From Sporodiniella umbellata (lineage: Eukaryota > Mucoromycota > Mucoromycetes > Mucorales > Rhizopodaceae), in contig JAIXMR010000107.1 of assembly GCA_025677835.1 (NCBI GenBank), positions 35,001 to 96,353 on the forward strand: a stretch of DNA of 61,353 nucleotides, read 5' to 3'. The translations under genes and the position numbers were made by a program. Below are positions 23,435 to 36,659 of this stretch, in pieces. The notes under the pieces are model-generated. The model was given only the letters and a program-made list of their open reading frames with translations. It had not been told where the DNA came from and made no database searches. The first letter of the stretch is position 1; each line of letters begins with the position of its first letter.

Positions 23435-26400
23435 TTAGAAACACATGAAGGACTTTTTAGACTTTTGAAGCGCTTCGAGCCTCTTTTCCAAAACGAGGTT
23501 CATACGCTCTGCTTTTTCGGCTCTGACCTTTTCTTCGTCTAGACTGTGTTCAGCGGCCTTGAGTTTTTTCTGTAGCTCGTCACGCACGGTGTTGGTTTGT
23601 GCCTGTAGAGTTGTCTGAAGCCGAGCCATCGTGGCGTGCTGTTCTTTTTGGAGGCTTTCTATCGATTGTTCGTGCGCTGCCTGTTGCTCGTTCAGTCTCT
23701 GGTTTTCCCTCTTCAGCCTGTGGACTGATGCACGGCTGTGTTCTGTGGCAGATGACAGGTCAGCCGGCGGGTCTTGTGTTTGCTTAGGGAGCAAACGCTG
23801 GAGGTCGTCTGTCAGAGCATCATCGGCACTAGACAATTGGAACGATTGTTTGATGGATTCGATCAAGGTTTGGTATTTCGTGTGACCCTCCCGAGCCAAG
23901 GCAAGCGCTTGGGCTAACCCTGCCTGTTCTTGTGTGAGTCGGCCTATTTCTTTTTCGAGCTCCTCAGAGAGGCTCGTGTACTCTGCATTCTCGTCCGACT
24001 TTTGCGCCAGCTGCTTTTCGAGTTGCTGTATTCTATCTTCGTACACAAAGTGAATGCTGTGGCCGCGCTTGGTCTTGGCGAGCTCGAAACGCACCTTTTC
24101 CAGTGCCTTTTCTGCCTCTTCTCTCGCCTTGGTTTCTTTCTCGAGCAGATGACGTTGTTGCCTCTGGCCGTCAGTCTCCTGCACTTGCTCCGGCAGTGAT
24201 ATTTCAGACTGAAGCTTATTCAATCTTGCAGGCTTTTCTTCTGTTTTCTTGTGTGCACCCTTATGCAGGGATTGGGCTTCTTCGGAGCTATGCTGTGCAA
24301 CGCTTGCCTGGGGTTGGCTAATTTCTTCTCTCTTCTTTTCTTCCAACTCTTTTGTCCCGCGCTTGACGCTGGCCAACTCCTGACTTTTGGCTGCGAGCGC
24401 TTCCTGTGCTTGCCTTAGCTGACCTCTCAGACCCTCACACTCTTCATCCATCGCGGCCTGGATCTCCTCTTCTTCGGCTTGCTGTTGTTCTAGCTTCTTT
24501 TGCTTCTGTTCCAGTTGAAGGCGCAGATCAGCTGTCTCGGTCCTAAACTGATCTTTCTCACCCTCCATCAAGCGCTGTTGAAGACCCATCTCTTGTCGGG
24601 CAGCTTCGAGCGAGGCCAGATGACGACCGCTTTCTTCTTGCGCAGCCAGCAGACGGGATGCTAGCACCTCAGCCTGCTCTGTCAATGACGCATGGACTTG
24701 CTGCGAGTGCTCTCTTTGCTCGGCCTCTTGGTGTTGCTTTTCTTGCCTAAGCACGGTCAGTGCGTCCTGAAGCGCAAGACGGCTTTCCCCCTCTTCCTTC
24801 TCAACGCGGTCCAGCTTCTCCTGAAGAAGGCTAGCGTGGGCAGCCATCTCGGCGATCTTTTGTGCATGCGTTTCTTGCTGTCTCTCCTTGGCCTGTGTGG
24901 AGTGCTGGAGAAGCGTTTTCTTTTCTTTGCTCCAGGCGTCTGTCAGTGCTTGGATTTTCTCTTGTCTTTCGTTTTCGGCACAAGCCTGGGCCATTTGGAG
25001 CGTGGCCTGCGTGTCGCTCAGCTGGCGTTCCAAAGACTCCACCGTTTGCTGTGTCTGGCTCAGTGCTACGGCGCGTTGCTCGGCTTGGATGGTCAGCTGT
25101 CTCTGAGCGTTCCCCAGCTCGTGCTGCAGACGCTCGATGACTGCGTGCTGTTCTTTCTCTTGACGTCCGAGCTGGGCCTGGAGTTGGGAGATCTGGCCCA
25201 GATACGCTTGCTTTTCTTCCTCTTCTTTGGCCATCGCCATCTCCTTGCTGAGATCCAACACCGTGCTTTCTTCCTCATGTGTGGTGGAAGACGCCCGGCT
25301 GTGATCCATAAAGTCCAGCTGCTCTACCGTTTCATGGTACCTCTGCAAGGCCTCGTCAAGCTCTTTCAACGTCGTCTGATGGTCTACCTGCAATCGATCC
25401 AACGTGTGTTGAAGGCGGTCCGCCCTTTCTGACGCCTGGGCCAGCTGTGCGTTGGCCTGGATCAGCGCCTCGGCCGAATCCCTTTCGTCTGCCAGCGTCT
25501 GTTTCGGTCGAGTGGCGCGCTGCGTGATGGCGGGCGGCGACCGACTGGGCTCGTCTGGTATCTGTGCTGGCTTAACCACGGAAAGCAAATCTACCTGATG
25601 TTTCAATGCGTCCCGCTCTTTCTCTAGGCTGGCGAGTTGCGCACGCCAGGCCTCGTTTTCTTGAGGGGAGGGCAGCGGTGATGGCTGGTGGGCGAGCTTT
25701 TTCAGTAGCTCGAGGTGGGTCCGTTCACGCGCATCGACCTTACTTTCCAGCTCTTCGATCAAAGCCTTGTGTTGCTTATCCTGGCTTTCGGCTGCGGCCA
25801 GGCGCTGTTCGAGATCGTGAATGTACTGCTCCGTGTTCTGGTCGGTTTCTTTGAGTTTGGCAATCCGGCTCTTGAGATCAGAGAGCATGCACTGGTCTCT
25901 GGACGCGTCTTTGGCAGAGACCATCAGCTTGTTTTCCAACTCCAGAATATAACTCTCGTTGTTTTGGTCTCTCTCAGTCACCTTGGCCAATTGGGCCTGA
26001 AGCGTTTCCAGAGAATGCTCATGTGATTTGCCGAGCGATTCAAGACGGTGAATCTTGGACTGCTGTTCCTCAAAGCCGACGTCAGAGTAGTTGAGGGCGG
26101 CTTTGGTCAGGGCGAGCTGAGACTCGAGGTTAGAGATGCTCTTCTCGTACTCTTCAATGACTGGCTCGACCAGATGCTGAAAGTCATCTTCTTTTTTCTC
26201 AGGCGGGCTCAGACGAAGGCGGTGCAACTCTCGTTCCACCATCCGATTTCTCTCCCGGGTCACACTAGCCTCTCCGTCCAACTCTTCCACCTGACGCTGT
26301 AGATCGGCAATCAAAAGACGCTGTTCGAGCGAATGATCGTCATCGCTGGCCTCGTCTTCCTCTGGTTTGGATCCGCTGCTTTTCACATACTTGAGCTCAT

Positions 26401-28020
26401 GCTTGAGCTTGCCCACAATGGACCGGAGCAGCTCCAGGTTGTCAGTCGTCATCCATTCTTCCACTTCATTCTTTTCCGATCGATTCTTGATGCTCCGCGC
26501 ACGGTTGGCGTACTGAAGCGTGTTGAGTGTCTCTGCTAGATTGTATTCGGCCGGGCTCACACACGCAATCATCACCGTTGTCGCATTTCCACCGAGTGAG
26601 TCTTGCAAAAGCCGCGTAAGCTTCGAGTCACGGTAGGGAACGTGCAGTTTCTTTCGTGCGCTATCGCTAGCCAAAGCGGAGATGACGTTGCCCAGTGCCA
26701 ACAGACCCGCATTGATATTGATGCCCTCTTTACGTCGGTCCCCTTGGGCTGCCGTTCGTTTCAACTATTAAAATATACATATATAAACGGCCCTATCCCT
26801 TGCCTCACTCGCTCGCTTACCCTCTCACTGCCTGCTAGATCCACAAAATGAAATTTGGATACCGTGATCGTCTTTTCGCTCTCGTCGGATGTGGCTTTGG
26901 GGGTATGTGAAGCACGCGTTCGGTTACTAAGCGAACTCGCAGGTCGACTCCCCGGGCGGCTGGTGCTCGTTGATTTCTTGGGTTCGTTGGCTGTCGCTTT
27001 TTCTTGTCGAAGCGTGACGGAAAAGATGGCGTGCGATCTTGAAGACTTTTCGTTCATGTCCGTAGCGCCCGTAGCTCTGTTTTGGGTGCCTTGCTCAAGA
27101 AAACTAAACAGAGAGAGAGAGAGAGAGATCAGCAAAAAAAAAAAAAAAAAAAAAAAGAACGCTTTGTCAGCCACTTACTACAACACATCCTCTGCACTCT
27201 GCACCTGAACTTCCTTCACGCCCGTCCAATAGATATTGCCTTTGGTATCTTCACGTATCGTGATCGGAGGTGATTCTTCGGGAGGCGCAGAGCTGAGCAA
27301 ATCGTGCAAATCTTCATTGTATATTTCGATAAACGACACGGTCACTGTGTTTTTATGGCCGGGGCGGCTGCTGCTGTAGGGCTGGGAAAGAAACGAGGGT
27401 GTTTTGGAGGCCCGGCTCGATTTACGTCGAGAGGTAGAGGAGGAGGAGGAGACGGAGAGGGCGGGCGAGTCGGGTCGTGTGCTGTCTTGCTGTAAAAGAT
27501 CAAACAATAAAGTCATCGAACGAGGCACGATACCTTCGTCTATCGAGTTTTTGACAGAGGCTGTGCCCATGGTGTGCGTCTTTCCAGAAGATGTCTGGCC
27601 CTACATGACTTGTTAGACCTCTGTTTTCTCTGGGGGGAAACTAGCTTAGATTACATAGGCGAGAATCGTAATGTTGTAGCCTTCGATAAACTTTCGAATC
27701 AAATTGTCGCCCACTGCCGAAAACACATCCTCTTGCGTACTCGTCGTTCCAAAAACATGATCGAATGAAAAATGCTTGTTTTGTGACACAACTTGTACTG
27801 TTTTGTCTTGAAGCTTTAAAACGTCGTCATTGGCAAGCTTGGCAAATCTTGGTTGGGCTCTATCGCGGTCTGTTAAGGGTCGAATACGAAGTGCTACGTT
27901 GTTTGTAATTATTTAAGGTTTTTCTTAGGTTAGCAACTGAAGCACTTCTTTTTGGGTATAAATAAATTCAATTAAAAACTTGCCTACTTGAACGGCTGTA
28001 GCTTGACCTTCTTTGGTCAT
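23435..28020 (-). CDS. Kinesin-4 family motor protein
   Basis: Five exons (28020-27984, 27893-27655, 27600-27179, 27103-26821, 26764-23435) join in phase to about 1436 aa. Plus-end microtubule motors of this family act in spindle midzone and microtubule-length control. The motor begins [14 protein letters not shown]; the P-loop is GQTSSGKT near residues 93-100; switch I is NEKSSRSH and switch II DLAGSER. The segment from [18 protein letters not shown] to [11 protein letters not shown] is typical of kinesin-4. Two Ser-rich insertions interrupt the motor. The remaining ~950 residues are coiled coil. Intron 1 is read as GC-AG (AG|GCAAGT to GTAG|CA), the only frame that restores VALRIRPL. The exon-5 start codon is not a translation start. 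Confidence 0.93.
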
Positions 28021-29687
28021 TCTTTAATAAACAATGAATGAAATAAGATGCTATACAAGAGCCAGAAAAAAAAAAAAAAAGAAGAAAAAAATAAAAATTT
28101 CTAGGGTAAAAAAAAAACAAAAATAATAATAATAATGAAAGAAAGACAAAAAGAGACTTTGAGTTTATTTTTTGGGATCTAAGGGGAGTGGAAGAAAAGT
28201 AGGACAGATATAAGCTGAGATTCAAGAGTTATATTGTCTATCGCCATTCTTGGAGTGCTTCCTCAATGAGACAAGATTAAAAAAGCGTTTAAAAACAAAT
28301 CTAATCATTAAAAGAATAATTAATTGATTCCAAGACTTTCTCTGCATGGATTACTATGGACCCTTTGGGTAATACTATCAGGTGCACTTGTGAATATGAT
28401 GTAATCGTAATATAGAACACACACTCATTATCACCTCTTTTTTGGCTCAATTGTGCTTGGTAATAAAACAAAAAAAGTGTTTGCCCAAAGTGAAGCATGG
28501 CAAGGAGTGTATGTGAGGAGTAGAAATAGAAGGCACAGACAATGAAAGGGGGGGGGGAAGAGAACCGGTTTGGTCTTTAGAGTCTAATAGTACCTCTTTG
28601 CCCATAAGGAACACTCTTTAAAGGAAAACACATCATGTTTTATTCTTGTGCAACTCCAATAGCCCATCTTCATTCTGCCCTTCCATTTAAAAGTACGCGC
28701 TTGAACAATCTACTGTCCAATCTGGTTAAATTGCTTTGTGCCCGTCGGTATTTCAATCTTCCCTCAGAAACCTGTGGATGGATTGCTCCCCACTTGTCTT
28801 TTGACAAAGAATGGATCTTTTGTTTATTATTGTTTGTGCCTCAAACCTTAAACAGGTAGCATGCATAGACTGCTTCCCAAAAGCCGAGACATCTAGCTTG
28901 CCACTCGAAGCATAGCTTTGCCTAAACTCAAGAAACATACTCTATTCTATCTGGCACTGCCAACACAAAAGAGGCTTGATTAGGACCTTGTGTCTTTTCT
29001 ATAACTTTAATAGAAAGGTAAATCACAAGAGATCCTTCTCTTCTTTTGCGACTCAAAGTAGCTTCATGTAGTCCTATCTACAAGTATCGTTCTTTTTTTA
29101 TGTGCACCACTTGCTTTGGTGAGAGCCTAGAGTGCAAAGCCTAATTGGTGTTTATGTTTTTAACCGTATTCATGGCTATTGGAAAAAAAAAAACGAGTGG
29201 GTAAGCCTTTTTTTTTTTTTCCTTTATTGGATGATCTTTGATAGTTTTAACTTATGCCCGCTTTACCTTATTCTTTTTCGAAAGATCTTAAACCTCTTTT
29301 TACGTATCTACTTGGTAAGTAAGCTTGTATTCGCATAAACCTTAATATACAAACTAGTTGAAAACAAGTGGTTTTTACAAAAGTTAGAAATCGTCATCTA
29401 GACCTCAGCGTACATGGCTTTTTTTTTTTTTTTTTTTTTTTTTCGATTCCAAGTCTTTTACTAACTCTTTTTGGTGGTTCGGTCATTGGTCTGTTTTAAG
29501 CATCAACATAAACCAAAGATAGTTTTCATGCATCAAAGTGAGTCAGTACCTAATATCGCCCCTGAAAAAGAAGATTAAAATGAGCTGTGCGATTCTGACA
29601 TTTTACTAAAAAGGTTTATAGTTATTATTGGCGAATATGTTAAAGACACTACCACTCTTGCCTCCTGCATCTTTTTTGCCCTCAGAT

Positions 29688-29719
<32 letters not shown>

Positions 29720-31024
29720 GTCACTTGTTACTTTTCTTGCTTTCTGTTGTACTGCTTTGATGATCATCAACGAAAAAAAAAAAAATATCAATCTGCAAAG
29801 AATCTATATACTCTAACCTAAATCACCTGTAAAGAAAAAGAACAAGACAATCTCGTAAACCATTGGCTCTATAAAAGATGAAGCTTTTGTTTTACAGCCT
29901 GACAAAAAAGAAAAGTGCCGAAATATTTTGGAATAAAGACATACTTTAGGCATGTTTGGTTTAAAAACAACGACTGAAAAGGATTTGCCAAATATCAAAA
30001 AAAAAAGTTCATGTTAAATAACGTTGTGCAAACAATAGAAACACATTACTCAAAGTAAAAGAAGCGCTGTTTTTTTTTTTTTTTTTTTTTTTTTTTTTGT
30101 ACAGATCTGACAGAAATTTGTTTATACACCAACAAAACAATATATTTGGAATTAAATAGGGCCCACTCTTTACTAAATACTTCAATATGTATACTAAAGC
30201 CTTACGCGTTAAATACCTCGATACAAAAAAAAAAAAATCTTTCTTTGGACAGTCAGTGACCTTGCTTCCATCTATGCAGGATTTTTTTTTTATTGTTATT
30301 TTGGAATGATAAAAATCAATGAGAATTGTAAAGGTGGTAAAACCACAAAAAAAATAGAGTTTGTCATGGTAACTTGTAAATCAAATACTCAGGTATCCCT
30401 CCCCCCCCTTCACCTACATAGATTACTATGGTTACTGACGTTTGTGGGAAATGGCTTGTTGGCTTAATTCAATGACAAGGTTTACACTCTAGAGATTTTT
30501 TTTTTGTTTATAACTTTCAAATAGCAAACGATGTCTACAGTCATACTAAACTTTTAAACATCATGGCTCATTTTATTTACAAGTTTGTTCTGATTGCAAC
30601 CATAACACTCTTTAGGAGTTGGAATAAAGTATTGACCAAGTTCAAAAAAAGGGGGACGGTTACATTAATAGATAAAGTTCTGTGTATTCGACTGACACAA
30701 CAATCACTCAGACTATGGTTTGATATAAACCTGCAAAAATAATAAAGCCTATGAAATCTCTTGAAAACACCTACTCTCTCTTTTTTTTTTTTTTAAAAAA
30801 AAAAAAAATCTCTGTAAAGAAATTACTTTTTTAAAAAGAAAAGTCATAGCACAGAACGTGTTACAAGTTATATAAAAATGTTACAGCTGATGAAATTAAA
30901 AAGAAATAGGTGTTCAATTCTTTTGGTCTGTACACTTTTGTATGAAATTAAGGTTTCTTCTTTTTCGGTTTATTTGTTTTTCTTTTATCAAGTCCTCAAA
31001 AAAGAAGTCATTTTGAATTTATAA
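28021..31024. other. Three-kb gene-poor region
   Basis: Many A/T runs (28066-28080, 29420-29443, 29693-29719, 30071-30098, 30782-30808) and C/G runs near 28550 and 30401. A minus-strand frame at 28938-28753 (LDVSAFGKQSMHATCLRF) is followed by stops and may be a relic. No gene can be supported. Confidence 0.5.
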
Positions 31025-32271
31025 ATGACCGCAGATACTATTACCGAACCATTGAAAACAAAACGGGAGTTCCATAAAGAGGAAAGCTCTACGTATTGGC
31101 TTCCTAAAGATGCAGAAGAGCACGATAGACTAACAGGAGTAAGTACTGATGTTCTAGAGATGTCCTAAACTCCATTTTCTATGTGTAGCAACACTTTGCT
31201 TTTAAAGAGCTGTTAAAAGGGTAGACCCTTTGATATATCCATACCTAGTGACCCTAACAAATAAACTACAGAAATATCTCTTCCAGTGTATCAGAGACCT
31301 TGGACTTTAAGCGTGGAATATCTATACTGGATGTTGGATGTGGGTCCGGTGCATGGCTGGCGGTACCCTTTCAAAAAAAAAAAAAAAAAAAAAAGAGGGA
31401 GCGACATATGCTTACTGTTGTATAGGACATGAGCACAGATTATCCCCAGTGCACATACTATGGATGCGATATTATCGATGTACCCGAGATTATTCGAAAG
31501 CTACCCAAAGTAAAATATGCACATGGCAATGTGGTGCAGAGGCTTCCCTATGAAGACAATACGTTTGATTTTGTTCATATGAGGTTTTTTGTGTTTGCTC
31601 TTCGGGTTGAAGAATGGCCATTGGCCGTGAACGAAGTCTTGCGCGTATTGAAACCTGGAGGATTAGCCCAGTTCGTGGAAGGAACTACCAAAGTAAACAA
31701 GTAGAAGAAAAAAAAAAAAAAAAAAAAAAAGTATCCAATTTTTTTTTTTTTTTTTTTTTTTTTCTAGGCGCCAAAAGATACTAATTCGTTTAGTTATAAA
31801 ACAGTAACAGCAGGTAAAGTTTTTTTTTTTTTAAAAAAAAAAAAAAAAACGTCACTATTTTGATACATTCATTTATATCTGAATAGCAAATCGCTTTGGC
31901 TCTGAAAGACGCCAGGATGTTGATATTGCATACACACTTGAAAAAATAGTTTCGGATACTGGCAAAGCAAAAGTCTTGCAAAGCTATCATACATTGCACA
32001 ACACAAGTAAAAAAAAAAAAAAAAAAGAACGCGTCGTATCAACAAGGCATTTGAACTTTATTTAGGTGACGGAACATTGTTGGCTAAAAAGTTTATATGG
32101 GATATCAAGAAAGGAACTGAATCCATGATAAAATACCTGGGTCCCCTTTTAGGCATCGAGGGAGAAGAGGAAACCCGTGATTGGCTGGACAATCTTGAGA
32201 AAGACATGTTTAAAAACGGGTTTCAACTTGTCGTTCTATCTTTATCTGTGCAAAAGACTGTTTCCATTTAG
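31025..32271 (+). CDS. SAM-dependent methyltransferase
   Basis: Seven exons (31025-31138, 31189-31220, 31272-31362, 31426-31692, 31768-31813, 31887-32006, 32066-32271) join in phase to 291 aa. A class I methyltransferase fold: motif I ILDVGCGSGAW, the acidic motif II region YYGCDIID, then FDFVHMRF and the LRVLKPGG motif before a lid. The N-terminal YWLPKDAEEHDRLTG segment marks a group that I associate with Mucoromycota proteins of unknown substrate. Several introns contain near-pure A or T blocks beside the splice sites, notably 31741-31763. The substrate cannot be told from sequence. Confidence 0.9.
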
Positions 32272-32795
32272 ACAAGTCCTATCCAACCAATAAAGTTTAT
32301 TCTCCAGAGAGATGCAAGCTTTCTTTGATGTTTACGTTGTTGCTACTACCACCAAGAAGCAGTTGCAATGTGAAGACTTTTGTGTTTATCGTTGTTCCCA
32401 TGAGAAAAAGTGTAGGCGCGACAGCTCAAATAGCGTAGAACAAACGCTTCAAGCAATCTCATGAACGTTGACAAAGAAGTACGCGTTCTTTTTAGAGCGG
32501 TTACAAAACACAAAGAAAGGTTCTAGAATGTGTTGTTGAGTTTCTGTTTCAAATCTGCAAGACCGTAGTGAGATGCGCGACTCTAGGCTTGGTTCATTGG
32601 TGTCCATGGTTTCCAGTCAAAAGCTATTAGAATAAGTGCTGTTTATGCGCATAAAGAAAAAAAAAAATTTCTTGAAAACAAAAACCGATCCAATACAAAA
32701 GAGCGTGCAAAACAAAACCCTTGCAAGTTATTTATAAAGAGAGTACAGGATTAAACTCTGGGTGCTCTTTTTCTCAAGATAGATCAAAGTTTTGA

Positions 32796-32829
<34 letters not shown>

Positions 32830-32849
32830 ATACAGATAATAAAATAAAA
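32272..32849. other. Intergenic, no gene recognised
   Basis: Contains a poly(A) run at 32799-32826. Nothing else is seen. Confidence 0.5.
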
Positions 32850-32899
32850 ATGGAATCCGATTGGAATAAAGCACTTGATTTAAATCATATTAAAAAAAC

Positions 32900-32939
<40 letters not shown>

Positions 32940-33788
32940 AAGGCAAATAAAAGGCTGCTCCAAAGTAAATAAGGGATGTAGTATTGATTGATTATAAAAA
33001 CAAACAAAAGTGAGCGTCATGAAGAGCAAGCGTCGTTTGTAGAGATTGAAGATGATTTGGCACGACCTCAAAGAGAAGGTAGGGAAGGTCTACAGAATTC
33101 AGAGATCGAATGGAGTCCGATGGGACGAAAGCCAGTGACAAACGGGTTTGAGGCCTTTCATGAGATTCTTGAAAGAAAGTGTTCGATTGCCGACAGCTTA
33201 GGATTTAAGCCGGCAGTGAAGCCCAGAGTGGAGCGTAATCCTACTTTTGGCCAAGACCATTACGAGGGACAATTGAAAGCGCAGGACCCCGGCTCGACCC
33301 CTATGACCCCTTTGGACCTGAACAAGATACTGGACGAGAAAGAAAGGAGGCCTGAGCTGGTCTCCACCCATGAAACGCTTTCCCCACTTTCTCATATCAA
33401 GAGTAGCACACCCGTTCACCCCTGGACAGGTGCACCTCTAGAGAGTATCAGTAGCACACGGGCTATCCATCATCATCCCACGACCGCACTCGAGCCTAAA
33501 CCGAAATCCAAGACGACGGTCGCCTCTTTCTTTCAACGCCGAGCCAGCCGTCGTCGCCTGTCAGAAGCCGAGGCCTATAAGCAACTTCAACTGGAAGCAC
33601 AGCAAGAAACAACGCCTAAAAAGAACTGGAAGCCATGGGCGCATGGTCAGCCTTCAGAATCACCTGCTGTGACCCCAAGAAGAAAATCAATTCAAGTAAG
33701 ATAAGTTTACATTCCGGATGTGTTTTTCTCATCCTACGTTTCATAGAAAGCAATTGGGAAATTATTTCATAAAAACGATGCTCAATAA
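32850..33788 (+). CDS. Ser/Pro-rich hypothetical protein with a short basic terminal exon
   Basis: Three exons: 32850-32899, 33011-33695 and 33747-33788, all in phase, 258 aa. It starts MESDWNKALDLNHIKKT; intron 1 carries a poly(A) run of about 36 bases. The middle is low-complexity with Ser, Pro, Lys and His, including ASFFQRRASRRRLSEAEAY. The 14-codon last exon ends KAIGKLFHKNDAQ. No known domain. It is probably intrinsically disordered. Its short basic last exon resembles that of the gene at 36160-36654. Confidence 0.7.
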
Positions 33789-34160
33789 ACACAGATCCTG
33801 ATTGGTTACGTGTTTCTTTTTAATAATGCACTCTGTCGATCGTTCGTGATAGATTCACATACACACACTTTTATTTTATTTTTACTCAGAGATGTGGATC
33901 AGGAGACAAGTAGATCGACAAAACAAAGGGAGTCTTCTTTACTATTTGCTTCTCAAACTATCGATGCTATGACGATCGATTGTGTGTGTGTGGGTCTTTC
34001 TGGGTCAGTGGAATAAAAAGGGTAAAAGTGGTTTGTGCGTGTGTATAAAATCTTTTCTACATCTTTTTTTTTTTTTTTGACAGCTTTTTCTTTTACAAAC
34101 CATCGAATCTTTCTTTTCATCCGAGATTTCAGGTTACATGTTGGTTGATAATTAAATTTG

Positions 34161-34199
<39 letters not shown>

Positions 34200-34380
34200 C
34201 CCTTTTTTCTTTTAAAAGGTGTTTTGAAACAAAATCAAGAGCTTGTGCAAGACAACAATCCCTTTAGAAAGTAAAATGAATAAGAATTTCTTCTCCCCCC
34301 CCCTTTCGATACAAGGTTTATTCAGAATTTCTTTCTTTTTTGGTTTATAAAACTGCTGACCCTTCGGGTTTGTAATAACC

Positions 34381-34414
<34 letters not shown>

Positions 34415-36159
34415 TACGCCATATCACATGTAGGGAAATACGATGGGTAACACGACAAGACGGCAGGAGACGGAAGTAGACTTTTGACTAAAAGACTCTC
34501 TTGTAAAAAAAAAGTCAATTCACCTCAAGGTAGACAAAGATAGGTAGAATTTAATTAAGCGATAGTTAACACTTCTTATGGATATGGACGCGCACCCACG
34601 CGTTAAGAGATGATCAGTGACTGTACAAGAGGACACACACTCTTTTTGGATCTTGTTTATCAAGAAAATAATTTCAGTAGAAATGCACACACAAACACAC
34701 AGTGTGTATGTGTTTTTTTTACTATTATTATTATTAAGAGATGAGAAAAAGATACACAGCATCAATTGCATGGACTATAAAACAAAAGAGAGGGAGGAGG
34801 CGCAAGATAGAATAGGTGGGTATCACTTTTATGACGTTGTTCCATATAGCGTAGTGTGTGTTTGTAAAATAAGTGTCGTCATCTATGCATACATTGGACA
34901 ATCTGACGAGACATGTTTCGTTGAACCACAAAAATAACAAAGCTTGACTCCTTCTGATAATTGCTGAGAGTTTACTTTACAAGGCTTCAAGTTTTTCATT
35001 TGAATCAATCCTAACATAGGCGTGGGGGTTTTAATTCAACATAAAAAATCCAAAAAAAAAAAAAAAAAAGGAAGAAAAAGAAAGCTGTAATTATTATTTT
35101 GTCAAAGTATTTGTGTTGAAAGACCCTTTGTTTTATATAGAAGAGTCAAGCTGTGTAACAGACTGTTTTTTTAAAGGTTCGAGATCAACGCAGAATGTCA
35201 TATCCTTGTTACACTAGGGGGGGGGGAAAGTCAGTTGAACTGATTTGAATGACGAGAAAGATAAAAATGACCCATTAGCAAAGGAGTCATTTAATCAGAA
35301 TTACCACAGAAACCTTTTTTTTTTTTTTTTTTTTTTTTTTTTCATGCGTTACTTTACTGATTTTGGCAAGTTTAAAGAAGACTTGCAACCAAATAAAGTA
35401 GATTGCTTTCATAGAATCCTGTCTAGACCCGGGAATAGCGTTTTGCAGGACATGCAGCCTAAGCTTTATCGATACAACTATCTTTAAGAGCCATTCCTCC
35501 CGGCTAATTGTGTCCATCAAGAAGAACCATGTTCTATGCACACCCACGCACTTTGATTTAGACCCAATCGGTAAAAACGGGAAATTCTATAGTTCTTTTG
35601 TTGTTTTCCATTTCACCTATTTTAGTCGACACATTCATATGAAAGCCTTGTTTTGCGTTACTTTGTTCACCCAAAGTTCTGTCAACAAACAATAAGCTTC
35701 AATAATAATAATAATAATAAAAAAAGCATTCAATATTGGCTCTGGTCAAAATGTTTCCTACAACAAAAAAAAAAAAAAAAAATATTACCGAACGGAAACT
35801 ATTTTCTGTTAAAACATAGCAAACGAGATTCTTAAAAAAAAAAAAAAAAACAGGCAAATGGCTGCTCTCCTTTCATTGTAAAGAGTTTCATATAATTTTG
35901 TTTTACTTTATTTTTTTTTTTTTGGGAAAAAGGGGAGGCTATTCTCAAGCCAGGGATTTTTGTTAGTTAACTTAAATAATGCGCAGCCAGTTTCTTTCCA
36001 AAAAAAAAAACAAAAAACAAAATATCTGAAAGATACACAAGAGTTGACATTTGTAAGAAAGTGTCACGCTATTATGTTTGTGATTACAAAATTTACTAAA
36101 CTTTTTCCTTTTTTTTTTTTTTCTTTTTTTTTTCTTCTTTCCTTTGTTATTTATAATCC
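33789..36159. other. Gene-poor region, 2.4 kb
   Basis: Many A/T homopolymers (34064-34079, 34167-34199, 34381-34409, 35053-35069, 35313-35342, 35766-35782, 35834-35850), an AAT repeat near 35701-35720, and CA/TG repeats near 34684-34712. Short frames only; no gene supported. Confidence 0.55.
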
Positions 36160-36654
36160 ATGGGCTCGATCATGATAGAAGCACCCTTGAAGTTGAAAAA
36201 GAACACCTGGAAATGGTGGCAGAGCAGTAAAAACCCTGATGAGGACCCAAGACTTTATATCAACAGCGATGAGAATAGTTCGATAACACCCTCTTCACTC
36301 CTGGCACAACGCTCGATCCATTCTCGAGAGTCTGAAGATATGGAATCGACAATGTCTATCAAAAGTAAGGCCTGGACTTTCCCTCTCAAGATCGAAGATA
36401 GCCTTTTGGTAGACGACACACTTATTCCCACCCACCTTCACCTCGACAGTCAGCCTCCGTCCACCTTACAACCGGTGCCTTCCATCACCTCCTCTACCAT
36501 TCCAGTAGTCAACTACGCAATGGATGAACCCAACCGTAAAAACCAAGAAGGTTTCTTTTTTCCTAGCCTAAGGGTAAGTCGTCCTCCACCCACTTTTTCC
36601 CCAAGCCAACATGTATTTTTCTAGGCAAAACTTGGAAAATGGGTAAAACAATAA
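36160..36654 (+). CDS. Hypothetical protein with a short basic terminal exon
   Basis: Two exons, 36160-36573 and 36625-36654, in phase, 147 aa. It begins MGSIMIEAPLKLKKNTWKWW. Rich in Ser, Thr, Pro and Asp, with no membrane segment or known domain. The last exon encodes only AKLGKWVKQ, basic and amphipathic, much like the AIGKLFHK tail of the gene at 32850-33788. The function is unknown. It converges with the ICT1-like gene, and the two stop codons are about five bases apart. Confidence 0.65.
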
Positions 36655-36659
36655 CCACT

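Noticed and set aside
24692..25432. A 246-codon plus-strand frame inside the kinesin gene
   Set aside because: Leu-rich antisense shadow of Glu/Gln/Lys coiled-coil codons.
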